From Candidatus Babelota bacterium (GTDB lineage Bacteria > Babelota > Babeliae > Babelales > Vermiphilaceae), in assembly GCA_003963225.1 (NCBI GenBank), contig RXKB01000001.1, forward strand, positions 41,957 to 105,956: a stretch of DNA of 64,000 bases, read 5' to 3'. Below the pieces are notes generated by a model. It was not told where the DNA came from, did no database searches, and worked only from the letters and a program-made list of their open reading frames with translations. Position 1 is the first letter of the stretch. Each line of letters starts with the position of its first letter. The translations under genes were made by a program, and so were the position numbers. Below are positions 22,444 to 30,103 of the stretch, one piece after another.

Positions 22444-22950
22444 TCTCCATAAGTTGTTGTGCCAGCCTCTATGGCAATTCGCACATAAAAGCTGCAAATT
22501 TTCTGCTACGTCGTTGTTATGATTTCCGTCTATGTGATGAACTTCCACCGAGCAGCTAAACTCTTCATAACCACAACGAGCGCATTTCATTTTTGCACCG
22601 TCAAACTTTGAACGGTAGTTGACTTTGCCTGTTCCATAATGAGGAGGGAGCATGCTGTCAAACCCGGCGCCTAGACGTTGAGCATCTCCCTTACACTTCT
22701 TGGAACAGAAGCGCAAACCTGACTTGGATTTCTTGAGCGTTGAGCGCCGCCGAGGGAATGCTATCTTGCAAAATGCGCATATTAGCTCGACGGCGCAGTT
22801 TCGGCTTTTGAAAAAACAATCTGAGGAACAGAACTTTCCGCGCCCCTTTTTTACTTCTCCTAGTAATGCAATAAACGGGCGGTCGCACTGTTCACATTTC
22901 CTGTTCACAGCTTGTCTTTTCCGACCATCTTTACATGTTTTCCAGATCAT
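22429..22950 (-). CDS. HNH homing endonuclease, family B
   Basis: 173 residues from ATG 22950 (GTG 22953 also possible). Two Cys-rich fingers (CEQCDRP...FCSSDC and CAFCKIAF...FCSKKC), then LPPHYGTGKVNYRSKFDGA, KCARCGYEEFSC, EVHHIDGN and LLCANCHRGWH. The gene at 36583 shares this layout. The stop TAA is inside tRNA-Val, a 15-base overlap, suggesting that this tRNA is or was its target. Confidence 0.88.
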   Translation of the reverse strand: MIWKTCKDGRKRQAVNRKCEQCDRPFIALLGEVKKGRGKFCSSDCFFKSRNCAVELICAFCKIAFPRRRSTLKKSKSGLRFCSKKCKGDAQRLGAGFDSMLPPHYGTGKVNYRSKFDGAKMKCARCGYEEFSCSVEVHHIDGNHNNDVAENLQLLCANCHRGWHNNLWRAGVL

Positions 22951-22955
22951 CACTT

Positions 22956-22985
22956 ATGGTACATGATGCTGGGTTACAATGTAAA
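22956..22985 (-). promoter_or_regulatory. leaderless promoter of HNH gene
   Basis: Minus strand: TTTACA, 18-bp spacer, TACCAT, then 5 nt to ATG 22950. Confidence 0.55.
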
Positions 22986-22998
22986 GCGTTTACGCATA

Positions 22999-23544
22999 CT
23001 ACGCTCCATGATGGTCTAGAGGCTTCCAACTCTTTTTTGCCATTTTTGCAGCCACCTCACTGAAAGAAACCGGATAGTAGTTCCAACAATCAACTCCAAC
23101 GTCAAACGAGTTAGATTGTGGGTTATCCGGCAGTGACCCATGAGAATGCCCGTAGAGGTGCCAGGTATTGTGGTGGCTTTTGTTCCAAACCAACATAGCG
23201 TAATGGCATAGTACTATCTTCTGTCCTTCTACTTCAACTTCAGCAAGATCAGGCAGCCATGTAACCTTGTGGTTCCATTTCTTTTCCTGTTTGACCCGCT
23301 TCATTTCCCGGTCATGGTTGCCGAACACAAAAAAGATGCGCCCGTTTAATCTGGCCAGGTATTTGTCAGGGAGACCGAAGGAGAAATCTCCGAGATGATA
23401 CACCGTGTCTTCTGGCCCGACAGTTGCGTTCCAGTTGTTGCACTGAGTATCGTCCATGTCGTAAACGCCCTTAAATGGGCGATTACAATATCGAATGATG
23501 TTTGCGTGGCCGAAATGTGTATCGGCTGTGAAGTATGTATTCAT
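22999..23544 (-). CDS. metallophosphoesterase family protein
   Basis: 181 residues, a smaller calcineurin-like enzyme: ADTHFGHANI (residues 7-16), HLGDFSFG, FGNHDRE, LCHYAMLVW and HLYGHSHG carry the full metal-ligand set. This subgroup is frequent in phages and bacteria; cyclic-nucleotide or nucleic-acid phosphodiesters are possible substrates. It begins just after the terminator of the beta-barrel gene. Confidence 0.88.
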   Translation of the reverse strand: MNTYFTADTHFGHANIIRYCNRPFKGVYDMDDTQCNNWNATVGPEDTVYHLGDFSFGLPDKYLARLNGRIFFVFGNHDREMKRVKQEKKWNHKVTWLPDLAEVEVEGQKIVLCHYAMLVWNKSHHNTWHLYGHSHGSLPDNPQSNSFDVGVDCWNYYPVSFSEVAAKMAKKSWKPLDHHGA

Positions 23545-23553
23545 GAAAAGAAA

Positions 23554-23580
23554 GGGTCGCCCAGCTTTGCCAGGCGACCC
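23554..23580 (-). terminator. terminator of the beta-barrel gene
   Basis: GGGTCGCC/GGCGACCC stem followed on the minus strand by TTTCTTTTC. Lies between the beta-barrel and phosphoesterase genes. Confidence 0.7.
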
Positions 23581-23603
23581 CCGTGATTCGGCTACCGTAG
23601 TAG

Positions 23604-24140
23604 CTAGAATGTCCAGCGTAGACCAACGCGTGTCACGACAGCCTCGCTGTCACGCACTTGCAGGTAGTCTCGCCATTGGTATTGGGCATCGGTAAACACG
23701 CTAACGTGTTTGAACAACCGTTTCGGTCGATACTCGAAGCCACCGCCGGCATAATAAAATCGGTCATTCTGATGGTCAAAGTCAAACCCAATCCCACCCA
23801 GGACGTAAGGCGCGAGGCCGGTATCTTTGAGAGGAAGGCGGAGGACAGGACCGATCGACAAGTTCTGGAAGAAGGCACCATCGTCAAACCGGCTCTTGCT
23901 GGTTGCGAGGGTAACGCCGATATTCTTCGTGACGAAGTAGTCGGCTTGGATGCCTGCTCCCCACTGGGAGTCTCCGGTGATTGCACCGGAAGATTGGTAG
24001 GTGCCGAAGGTTGATACGGCGAACTCGTTGGCCTTATACGGTGACACAGAGGCCACGGTATTCGTATCACCCGCGAAGGCACCAAATGCCAGGGCGAACA
24101 TTGCGATCAATGCGAGGAATGCAGTTCTGATGAACTTCAT
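23604..24140 (-). CDS. outer-membrane beta-barrel-like protein
   Basis: 178 residues: signal peptide (MKFIRTAFLALIAMFALAFG, cut near AFAGD) then alternating strands such as QWGAGIQADYFVTKNIGVTLA, GPVLRLPLKD and APYVLGGIGFDFDHQ, ending RVGLRWTF. The terminal aromatic residue and strand count fit a small eight-stranded porin-like barrel. Phages seldom encode such proteins; possible roles are surface masking or superinfection exclusion. The gene lacks an evident Shine-Dalgarno sequence; CAGTAAC lies 12 bases before ATG. Confidence 0.78.
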   Translation of the reverse strand: MKFIRTAFLALIAMFALAFGAFAGDTNTVASVSPYKANEFAVSTFGTYQSSGAITGDSQWGAGIQADYFVTKNIGVTLATSKSRFDDGAFFQNLSIGPVLRLPLKDTGLAPYVLGGIGFDFDHQNDRFYYAGGGFEYRPKRLFKHVSVFTDAQYQWRDYLQVRDSEAVVTRVGLRWTF

Positions 24141-24153
24141 GATGTTTTGCTTG

Positions 24154-24447
24154 TTACTGTTTATCTGACACAGGCCCGATAGTAAACTCCACGCCAGAGC
24201 CAGAAACTGGCTCGCCGCAGAGCCCCTCCAGGCGTCGGAGGTGCGCTTGTGCGTCCTCCAGGTTTTTCACTGTCTCTTCCGTATTCCGCTTTGCTTTGAC
24301 ACAATCCCCATGTGCCTCACGCAGCGTCTGTTGGAACACGTCAATGACGCCGACCGCCGCATCAAGTAATGGTAACCTCTCTCGAACTTGTCGTTCCAGA
24401 GTTGCCAAATCACTCAATACGCTAGCCAGTGTTACGTCATTTTTCAT
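24154..24447 (-). CDS. coiled-coil protein, 97 aa
   Basis: Starts MKNDVTLASVLSDLATLERQ, almost entirely helical with heptad-like spacing, ending GVEFTIGPVSDKQ. ATG 24447 follows tRNA-Arg(ACG) by 15 bases. Function unknown. Confidence 0.65.
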   Translation of the reverse strand: MKNDVTLASVLSDLATLERQVRERLPLLDAAVGVIDVFQQTLREAHGDCVKAKRNTEETVKNLEDAQAHLRRLEGLCGEPVSGSGVEFTIGPVSDKQ

Positions 24448-24462
24448 AGTTCCCCCAAATTT

Positions 24463-24540
24463 TGGTGCACACGGCAGGATTCGAACCTGCAACCCTCAGC
24501 TCCGTAGGCTGATGCTCTGATCCAATTGAGCTACGCGTGC
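24463..24540 (-). tRNA. tRNA-Arg (ACG)
   Basis: Acceptor GCACGCG/CGTGTGC, arm TCAGC-CTACGGA-GCTGA, T-arm GCAGG-TTCGAAT-CCTGC, encoded CCA. A34 would need deamination to inosine by the host. Confidence 0.93.
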
Positions 24541-24577
24541 GAAATACTCTCTCATTGTCCTAAATCTCGGAACAAAG

Positions 24578-25156
24578 TCAAGCCTCCACAGCAGCCAGCA
24601 CAGTCATGCTCTTGGCTCTGACCGCTGGCTTCTTGGCCCTGAACTGCGTCGACATTTTGTCGTGACGCTTCGGGTTGTACGGCTCGTACAAAACGCGCCA
24701 GCCTTCACCTTCTTGCCGAATCTTGTATTCAGAAACGGCCGGAAGGCCTCGCCAGAACGTTTTTGCTTCAGCTTCGGTAGACCAAGTAGAAGCTCCGTTG
24801 CTAGAAGATCCTCCACGAAGGGATTTACGGGAGTTCCGTTCAACAACACGAGTTTCGGAAGACCCTCTTCGCAGCACCACTGTCCAAACCTTAGGTACAA
24901 TGGGTGCCTTGGCGGTCTTGCTGCCCTTTGTCGGAGCAACAAGCAACGAGACGTTGTTAACGGTCTTTGTCAGGCTTTGAAGCAGCTTCTCTTGCCGAGC
25001 AAGGCGTTGCTCCATCTCTGTCATTTTCTCTGCTGGGATCGTAACAACAGAAACCGCAGGGATAGTAGGAGGAGAAGAAGGTTCCGGCACGGCAGGTGTC
25101 GGTACCTCAGATGTTGCCGCTATTTCAATAGAGGCAACCGGGTTTTCTTCAGGCAT
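24578..25156 (-). CDS. hypothetical protein, 192 aa
   Basis: Starts MPEENPVASIEIAATSE; Pro/Thr-rich N-terminus, helix EKMTEMEQRLARQEKLLQSL, then a domain with WTVVLRRGSSETRVVER and GEGWRVLYEPYNPKR. The last part resembles small DNA- or RNA-binding folds but has no named motif. ATG 25156 lies 14 bases after tRNA-Phe. Confidence 0.7.
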   Translation of the reverse strand: MPEENPVASIEIAATSEVPTPAVPEPSSPPTIPAVSVVTIPAEKMTEMEQRLARQEKLLQSLTKTVNNVSLLVAPTKGSKTAKAPIVPKVWTVVLRRGSSETRVVERNSRKSLRGGSSSNGASTWSTEAEAKTFWRGLPAVSEYKIRQEGEGWRVLYEPYNPKRHDKMSTQFRAKKPAVRAKSMTVLAAVEA

Positions 25157-25170
25157 TTTCGTCGATTGAT

Positions 25171-25246
25171 TGGTCCCGGAGGCCGGGTTCGAGCCGGCGA
25201 CCTCTGCTTTTTCAGAGCAGCGCTCTACCATCTGAGCTACTCCGGG
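25171..25246 (-). tRNA. tRNA-Phe (GAA)
   Basis: Acceptor CCCGGAG/CTCCGGG, arm CTGCT-CTGAAAA-AGCAG, T-arm GCCGG-CTCGAAC-CCGGC (C at position 54), encoded CCA. Confidence 0.92.
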
Positions 25247-25247
25247 A

Positions 25248-25280
25248 AGAAAAAAAGGCTTCTGCCTTTCGACAGAAGCC
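25248..25280 (-). terminator. terminator before tRNA-Phe
   Basis: GGCTTCTG/CAGAAGCC stem followed by a seven-T run on the minus strand. Ends the gene at 25300. Confidence 0.8.
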
Positions 25281-25299
25281 CTGAGAAATACAGCACTGG

Positions 25300-25800
25300 T
25301 TACAACCAGGCCAACTGAACAGTCACGACTGCGCCAGCAACGGAGGTTGGCGTACCAGTCAACTTCACTGCCAAACGATCGCCCGCAGCCAACGTAAGGG
25401 TAGCAGGAGTCGTCGAGAGTGTGGCGTTTTGAACCGTGTTGTTCGCGCCCTTCAAGTTGAAGCTACCGGACTGATGCAGGGACGTACCTGCGCCTGGAGC
25501 TTGCGTGCCGGTGTCCTTGGTCACTACCGCCGTGACAGCACCACCATCAGTGCCGAGCGTGGAATGTACTTCGCTGGCCGCGATCACCTTACAGGCTTGT
25601 GGGGCCACAAAGATCGTCGTGGTTGCAAACGTACCAGACTGCACATAAGAGGCAGCCGGGCCTACACTGAACTCGACCCAGTCGGCGCCGTCTGACACTT
25701 TGGCGGCGGCGTTGGTGGTGTCAAAGCGCACAGAACCACGATTACGACCAGTAGCGGCCGGAAGGGTTGCTGCGTAACGAATGGAACTTGCATCTGGCAT
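25300..25800 (-). CDS. probable structural or decoration protein
   Basis: 166 residues with Ala/Thr/Gly/Val-rich, strand-forming sequence (TTIFVAPQACKVIAASEVHS, LTLAAGDRLAVKLTGT) and no cysteines beyond one. Such composition is typical of phage head-decoration or tail-fibre proteins. AAGGA lies before ATG, a real Shine-Dalgarno site. Its own terminator suggests strong, separate expression. Confidence 0.65.
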   Translation of the reverse strand: MPDASSIRYAATLPAATGRNRGSVRFDTTNAAAKVSDGADWVEFSVGPAASYVQSGTFATTTIFVAPQACKVIAASEVHSTLGTDGGAVTAVVTKDTGTQAPGAGTSLHQSGSFNLKGANNTVQNATLSTTPATLTLAAGDRLAVKLTGTPTSVAGAVVTVQLAWL

Positions 25801-25891
25801 ATTTATCCTTGAGTTAGATTGTTATCTTGACTTCAAGTATGCCAGGCTATTTTCCACCCGTCAATGGAATATTATAGCGGATATACCGCTA

Positions 25892-26206
25892 TCAGCCCTT
25901 CTTGACGGCGGACAGGAACGACGCAAAATTCGACGCCAGGGCCATGGCTTCGCTGGAGCTGAAGCCCTCAGTCAGCAGCGCTTCGAAGTATCGTCGTTGG
26001 AGCTTGGCGATCTTCGGGAGCAGATCGGAGGTGTAGGCCAAGTCCATGACACGCTCAGCAACGCCAAGAACGATGGCGACCGGCTTGAGTGTATCGTTGA
26101 TGGTTTCGTCGAAGTCAGCACGGAAGGCGGCTTGGCGTTCCGGTGAGAGGGCGTCAAACTCGGCGCGTTCGTCGGGCTTGAGAAGGGAGACAATGTCGAT
26201 CGGCAT
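25892..26206 (-). CDS. hypothetical protein, 104 aa
   Basis: Acidic helical protein (MPIDIVSLLKPDERAEFDAL). Starts two bases downstream of the SPFH gene stop, so the two are co-expressed. CAAGTAAT precedes the ATG but is also the end of the SPFH gene. Confidence 0.65.
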   Translation of the reverse strand: MPIDIVSLLKPDERAEFDALSPERQAAFRADFDETINDTLKPVAIVLGVAERVMDLAYTSDLLPKIAKLQRRYFEALLTEGFSSSEAMALASNFASFLSAVKKG

Positions 26207-26208
26207 GA

Positions 26209-27099
26209 TTACTTGTGGTTAACGTTGAGCATCGGGGTCAACTTCTGATCGTACGGCACGATCACGAAGGTAGTATTGGTCGAATGCGCAAGACCTTCCA
26301 AGGCCTTGATGTAGTACCATTGAAGATACTCCGGAGTCAGGGATGAGGAAATCTCACGATTGGCCTTGGAAATACCTTCGGCCTCCTTGGTTTTCCTTGT
26401 GATCTCCTGCTGCTCCTTATCGATCGTGTAGGTCATTGCCTCCGCGGCCTGCTGTGCGGCGGCTTTCTTTTCCAAGGCATCACGAGTTGTTTGGGGAGGT
26501 ACGACTCCTCGCAATAACACACGGTCAACGATGATGCCCTTGGGCGCCAACACATCCTTCACTTCGGTGAAGATCTTGTCGCTGGCAACCGTGCGGTTGC
26601 TACTGTACAAGTCTTCATAACTGAAGCCTGCGATGACGTTGCGGGTTGCGCTTCGTTTTGCCGAGGTGACGAGGTTTTCAAACCCACTGGCCCCAATATC
26701 GTTCACGAACTTGATCAACGACTGAGGCGATGGGTCAAGCCCAACCCAGGAACTGGATTCGAGTGACACGGGAAGTCCACTGGACGTCGGTGTGTCCATC
26801 GTTTCCTTGATCTCCATGAGTTGAACGCGCAGTCGTGTCCCGGATTGCCACGGTGCGATAAAATGCAGTCCTGGTTCAAGGACTACTCCGGTCGTTCGAC
26901 CGAAGCTCTTCACCACGTACCGCGTGCCGGCTTCTACTTCGACCGGAGACCGAAAGGCCACGATCAATCCAAGAATTGCGAGGATGACGATGACCACGGT
27001 GTTACGAATGAAACGGAATTGGGCGCGTGCACGCTCAACTGCAAGAGCTGCTTGACTTGCCCTGGAAGGAGTATCTTCGAATTGAGAAAACTGCCTCAT
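26209..27099 (-). CDS. SPFH/prohibitin-like membrane protein
   Basis: 296 residues. One transmembrane helix (FIRNTVVIVILAILGLIVAF, about residues 30-49), then an SPFH (band 7) domain with GTRYVVKSFGR, LEPGLHFIAPW and GIIVDRVLLRGV, and a helical EALEKKAAAQQAAEA region. SPFH proteins form membrane rings and in bacteria partner with FtsH (HflK/HflC). A phage copy might control host protease access. It overlaps the upstream gene by 4 bases. Confidence 0.88.
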   Translation of the reverse strand: MRQFSQFEDTPSRASQAALAVERARAQFRFIRNTVVIVILAILGLIVAFRSPVEVEAGTRYVVKSFGRTTGVVLEPGLHFIAPWQSGTRLRVQLMEIKETMDTPTSSGLPVSLESSSWVGLDPSPQSLIKFVNDIGASGFENLVTSAKRSATRNVIAGFSYEDLYSSNRTVASDKIFTEVKDVLAPKGIIVDRVLLRGVVPPQTTRDALEKKAAAQQAAEAMTYTIDKEQQEITRKTKEAEGISKANREISSSLTPEYLQWYYIKALEGLAHSTNTTFVIVPYDQKLTPMLNVNHK

Positions 27100-27383
27100 A
27101 AGCTGTCGAATCTGAACCAGCGGAAGCCTTCAAGGTCTGGAGTATCGTTGTATGATGTATCCAGCTCTTCGACGTCCACTGAAGTGCCTAAATCGTCCAC
27201 CAACGACTGCCGGAGGGCTCCGGCATCTCGATCGTCCAGGACTTCTATAAAAGCTGTGCTGCGCCGTTCCACCGACTTGCGTGGAAAGTTTATGATGGCA
27301 AAGACTCTACGATTTTCCGTAAGTCTGAAGAAGCTGCGCGCTTGGGAGGCGAGGAGTTTCTTCCTCGTCGTCACAATAAACAA
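27096..27383 (-). CDS. hypothetical protein, up to 95 aa
   Basis: TTG 27383 or GTG 27374 start; acidic C-terminal half (DVEELDTSYNDTPDLEG). Overlaps the SPFH gene by 4 bases and the upstream frame by 77 bases. Start uncertain, function unknown. Confidence 0.5.
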   Translation of the reverse strand: MFIVTTRKKLLASQARSFFRLTENRRVFAIINFPRKSVERRSTAFIEVLDDRDAGALRQSLVDDLGTSVDVEELDTSYNDTPDLEGFRWFRFDSL

Positions 27384-27501
27384 GAGAATAACCGAGCGTT
27401 GTAAGCTCGGTCAGTGTGGTTTCAACCGCAACACAATTCTTGCCGTCAGCTTCGTAATGATCTAGGAAAGGAGGGAAGTCTTTCTCATTGAACTCACGCA
27501 T
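27307..27501 (-). CDS. hypothetical protein, 64 aa
   Basis: Starts MREFNEKDFPPFLDHYEADG at ATG 27501, 6 bases after tRNA-Ser(TGA). Real-looking acidic protein; its 3' end overlaps the next frame by 77 bases. Confidence 0.6.
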   Translation of the reverse strand: MREFNEKDFPPFLDHYEADGKNCVAVETTLTELTTLGYSLVYCDDEEETPRLPSAQLLQTYGKS

Positions 27502-27507
27502 AGAAGA

Positions 27508-27596
27508 TGGCGGAGACGGTAGGATTCGAACCTACGGCGGTGTTACCCACGCTCGTTTTCAAAACGAGTGCCTTAGGCCAGCTCAGCCACGTCTCC
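27508..27596 (-). tRNA. tRNA-Ser (TGA)
   Basis: Class II: acceptor GGAGACG/CGTCTCC, arm CTCGT-TTTGAAA-ACGAG, long variable arm, discriminator G, encoded CCA. Confidence 0.94.
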
Positions 27597-27605
27597 GAAA
27601 GAAAT

Positions 27606-27679
27606 TGGCTCTAGCCCTGTGAATCGAACACAGATAAACGAGGTAACAGCTCGCCGTAATACCGTTATACGAGGCTAGA
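27606..27679 (-). tRNA. tRNA-Asn (GTT)
   Basis: Acceptor TCTAGCC/GGCTAGA, arm GCGAG-CTGTTAC-CTCGT, T-arm CTGTG-TTCGATT-CACAG, discriminator G, encoded CCA. Confidence 0.92.
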
Positions 27680-27687
27680 ATGAAAAT

Positions 27688-27761
27688 TGGCTGCCTCGTC
27701 AGGATTTGAACCTAAACTCTCTGGGCCAAAACCAGATGTGCAGCCGTTACACTACGAGGCA
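27688..27761 (-). tRNA. tRNA-Gln (TTG)
   Basis: Acceptor TGCCTCG/CGAGGCA, arm TCTGG-TTTTGGC-CCAGA, encoded CCA. Its first 10 bases overlap the HNH gene stop. Confidence 0.92.
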
Positions 27762-28252
27762 GTTGTTTTCCGACCAGAAAAGGTGGGAGTTTGGCTATGA
27801 CAATTTGGGCAAAGAAGACGCAGGTTTTCTAGTCGGTTGTCAGAAGCTTGGCCATTGACGTGGTCCAATTGCAACACCAGCTGGCGACCCTGCCACAAGC
27901 CAGGGTTTTTACATAGTGCACAGGTGTGGGCAAGAAGGCCTTCGTTTAACAGCCGACTTTTTAAGGCTGAAGTACCACCACGGTACGGGCTAGACGCTGT
28001 TAGCAATTCTTCTAACGTGTAACGTGTAGCCGCTTTATTTGCTTTCTCCCAACGAGGCCTCGACCTGATGTGTTCTACGTCGAGGTTTAACGCGTGAATA
28101 CGCGCAAGTAACGTATGATGGTTTCGCCCCCGGTCCGGCAGACCAAGACTACGCAATATCGCTCTAAAAGAATCGCTTCGGGCTACAAGGCTCCGAAAGG
28201 TAGTTTCGTCTAAAAGCCAAATACGGCTTCTTTTCTTACGTGTAGCAGACAT
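27752..28252 (-). CDS. HNH homing endonuclease, family C
   Basis: 166 residues. Core: HTCALCKNP, LQLDHVNGQASDNRLENL and LLCPNCHSQT; the N-terminal half (SFRAILRSLGLPDRGRNHHT) is a DNA-binding helix region seen in this family. The gene in the tRNA-Leu intron (29220) has the same layout. The stop TAG is in the first bases of tRNA-Gln. Confidence 0.87.
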   Translation of the reverse strand: MSATRKKRSRIWLLDETTFRSLVARSDSFRAILRSLGLPDRGRNHHTLLARIHALNLDVEHIRSRPRWEKANKAATRYTLEELLTASSPYRGGTSALKSRLLNEGLLAHTCALCKNPGLWQGRQLVLQLDHVNGQASDNRLENLRLLCPNCHSQTPTFSGRKTTAS

Positions 28253-28258
28253 GAGACT

Positions 28259-28286
28259 ATGTTATCATGTGCTACAAATAACGCAA
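28259..28286 (-). promoter_or_regulatory. leaderless promoter of HNH gene
   Basis: Minus strand: TTGCGT, 16-bp spacer, TAACAT, 6 nt to ATG 28252. Confidence 0.6.
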
Positions 28287-28289
28287 GAG

Positions 28290-28676
28290 TTAGCTGATTA
28301 CCTTGACGGTCAGCGTAACTGTGGAATTGAAATCCTCGTGGGTGTACCAAGCGTAAGCGTATCGGGCCTTTTTGATTGTAGGCGCGGACATCACAACGCG
28401 GGTTTCACTTGCCACCGGGGAGAGTTGGACCCTGATGCGTTCGGCAGTAGGGCCGACGGCAGCAGGGATATTGGAAGCGATTAAGGTAGACGCCCAACCT
28501 ACAAAGACATCGACGGACTTACCGTTGCCTGGAGGGGTTCCACCATTTACCGCAGTCACTTCGAGGATGACATCGTTGGCGGTAACGGCGTTAAGATCAG
28601 TGCTGGTGGCACCAGCAGCTACCTCGGCCGCCGCAGTCAAGGTGACACCGTTCAGGAGTGTTGTTGCAGTATTCAT
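28290..28676 (-). CDS. probable structural protein, 128 aa
   Basis: Ala/Thr/Val-rich beta protein (MNTATTLLNGVTLTAAAEVA; STVTLTVKVIS at the end). Similar in style to the protein at 25300; both could be virion decoration proteins. No motif. Confidence 0.6.
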   Translation of the reverse strand: MNTATTLLNGVTLTAAAEVAAGATSTDLNAVTANDVILEVTAVNGGTPPGNGKSVDVFVGWASTLIASNIPAAVGPTAERIRVQLSPVASETRVVMSAPTIKKARYAYAWYTHEDFNSTVTLTVKVIS

Positions 28677-28732
28677 GAAATTCCAGTTCTATTGCAATCA
28701 TACTGCAATCAGGTTATTCCGGCAACGTAAAA

Positions 28733-28808
28733 TGGCTGCCTCGGTAGGGCTCGAACCTACAGCCTTCTGGGTCAGAACCAGACGCGCTACCAATTACGCT
28801 ACGAGGCA
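28733..28808 (-). tRNA. tRNA-Gln (CTG)
   Basis: Acceptor TGCCTCG/CGAGGCA as in tRNA-Gln(TTG), arm TCTGG-TTCTGAC-CCAGA, encoded CCA. Confidence 0.93.
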
Positions 28809-28824
28809 ATATGAAAGCTAAAAA

Positions 28825-28910
28825 AGGATGATGCAGGATTCGAACCTGCGGGGGCTGTTAACCCCGCTTGTTTTCGAAACAAGTACCTTAATCCGCTCAG
28901 TCAATCATCC
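28825..28910 (-). tRNA. tRNA-Ser (CGA)
   Basis: Class II: acceptor GGATGAT/ATCATCC, arm CTTGT-TTCGAAA-ACAAG. CCA not encoded; six T residues follow the acceptor directly. Confidence 0.92.
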
Positions 28911-28911
28911 G

Positions 28912-29127
28912 TCAAACTCCAACTGCACCATGCGCCCACATGCCATCATCCAAAAGGTGGTCAACCCGTCGGAGGCTACCGTGCAAGGTAGCGGCAAGAG
29001 CTAATGGTAGTACGGCTTCGCCGGGTTCCGAAGTAAAAGAAGTCTCACACGGAACCGGACCGTCTTCGTCTTGGTCAAAACCTTGCACTTCAATGGAGGC
29101 TATGGCCTTGTATTTTGCTTTTGACAT
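28912..29127 (-). CDS. hypothetical protein, 71 aa
   Basis: MSKAKYKAIASIEVQGFDQD, acidic, with RVDHLLDDGMWAHG near the end. Starts 8 bases after tRNA-Leu(TAA) and ends one base before tRNA-Ser(CGA). Function unknown. Confidence 0.65.
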   Translation of the reverse strand: MSKAKYKAIASIEVQGFDQDEDGPVPCETSFTSEPGEAVLPLALAATLHGSLRRVDHLLDDGMWAHGAVGV

Positions 29128-29186
29128 ACAGGAAATGGTGCCGGCGACAGGACTCGAACCTGCACGGCTGTTAACCAGCGGATTTT

Positions 29187-29843
29187 CTTCACTACATTGC
29201 TTTCGCCTTGTAGTCCGGACTATGTCTTGACCTTGTCTTTCGATTTAGGCCCGCGCCGTTTAGTCTCTGCACCTTCTCTTTTCGAGCTTGGCTCAACGTT
29301 GCCATGACAATAGGTTTCGTTGAATTTGACGCGTTCTACTTCAGACTTTTCAGCCCGAGCACTCAATCTCTTTTTATTGCGGTAGTTATCAGTGAAGCTG
29401 TGGCAGTTCGGGCAAAGTGCCTGTAGATTTTCCAATCGGTTGTCTGTTCTATCTCCGTTAATATGATGTACTTCTAACGAAATAGGAGAGTCCAACCAAG
29501 TAGTCAACCCACAATTTTCGCATTGCTCGCTTTTCAACTTGAGTAGGTGTGGACGCAAACTGGAGATCTTTCGGTACTTACTCCAATCTTTCAGCCGAGC
29601 ACCCTTATTCCAAGCAGGACCTGTCCAGTGTTCACAATTCACAGCCAACTGCTGCAGTTTTACCTTCATATTTGCAAAATTGCCTCCGGCTGGGCGCAAG
29701 CCCAACCTTTTAAGCAAGCCTGCTAAAGAAGTTACCTCTGCCGCACATCTGTGAATATCCTCATTGGTATAAGCTAGATACGTTCGCATCCAGTGATCGT
29801 ACCAATTGGAAGACGATATGTCAATACTACCGCAGCGTATTCT
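29187..29843 (-). mobile_element. group I intron in tRNA-Leu (UAA)
   Basis: 657 bases. The 3' part contains GACATAGTCC, the conserved P7-S region of group I introns, and the intron ends in G before the 3' exon, as splicing requires. It carries the HNH gene at 29220, making it a mobile intron. Boundaries could shift by one base. Confidence 0.82.
29220..29789 (-). CDS. intron-encoded HNH homing endonuclease, family C
   Basis: 189 residues wholly inside the intron. Core: ENCGLTTW, LEVHHINGDRTDNRLENL and ALCPNCHSFTDNY; a basic C-terminal tail (TKRRGPKSKDKVKT) may bind DNA. Would cut intron-less tRNA-Leu genes and so spread the intron. Paralog of 27752. Confidence 0.9.
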   Translation of the reverse strand: MRTYLAYTNEDIHRCAAEVTSLAGLLKRLGLRPAGGNFANMKVKLQQLAVNCEHWTGPAWNKGARLKDWSKYRKISSLRPHLLKLKSEQCENCGLTTWLDSPISLEVHHINGDRTDNRLENLQALCPNCHSFTDNYRNKKRLSARAEKSEVERVKFNETYCHGNVEPSSKREGAETKRRGPKSKDKVKT

Positions 29844-29863
29844 AAGTCCGCTGTGCCTACCAA

Positions 29864-30058
29864 TTACACCACGCCGGCGAGCTTGATGAAATTGTGAAGA
29901 TCAAACGTCCCGGTTTGAAGCTGCTGCCTCACTTGCCGGGCCTCTTTGTTCGTCAATACCGGACCAACTTGTTCGGCGTCAACGACTAAGATAAATTCAC
30001 CATCGTCGTATCGAGCTAGTTCAATATCGCTTTCTGTCATACCTTCACTGTATGGCAT
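29864..30058 (-). CDS. hypothetical protein, 64 aa
   Basis: MPYSEGMTESDIELARYDDG, a compact acidic protein with KEARQVRQQLQTG. The stop TAA is inside the 5' exon of tRNA-Leu, a 15-base overlap. Downstream of the structured region at 30104. Confidence 0.65.
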   Translation of the reverse strand: MPYSEGMTESDIELARYDDGEFILVVDAEQVGPVLTNKEARQVRQQLQTGTFDLHNFIKLAGVV

Positions 30059-30103
30059 TGGTGTGAACTGCAGGTTACGGCTTAGTTACAAACATGAAAC
30101 AAA

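Larger units (their letters stand above)
29136..29878 (-). tRNA. tRNA-Leu (TAA) interrupted by a group I intron
   Basis: 5' exon 29844-29878 (GCCGGCG acceptor to ...GCGGACTT), 3' exon 29136-29186 (AAAATCCGC... to CGCCGGC and CCA). Joined, the loop reads CTTAAAA, anticodon TAA, in a class II tRNA. The intron lies after T34, the same place as the classic cyanobacterial tRNA-Leu(UAA) intron. Confidence 0.9.
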
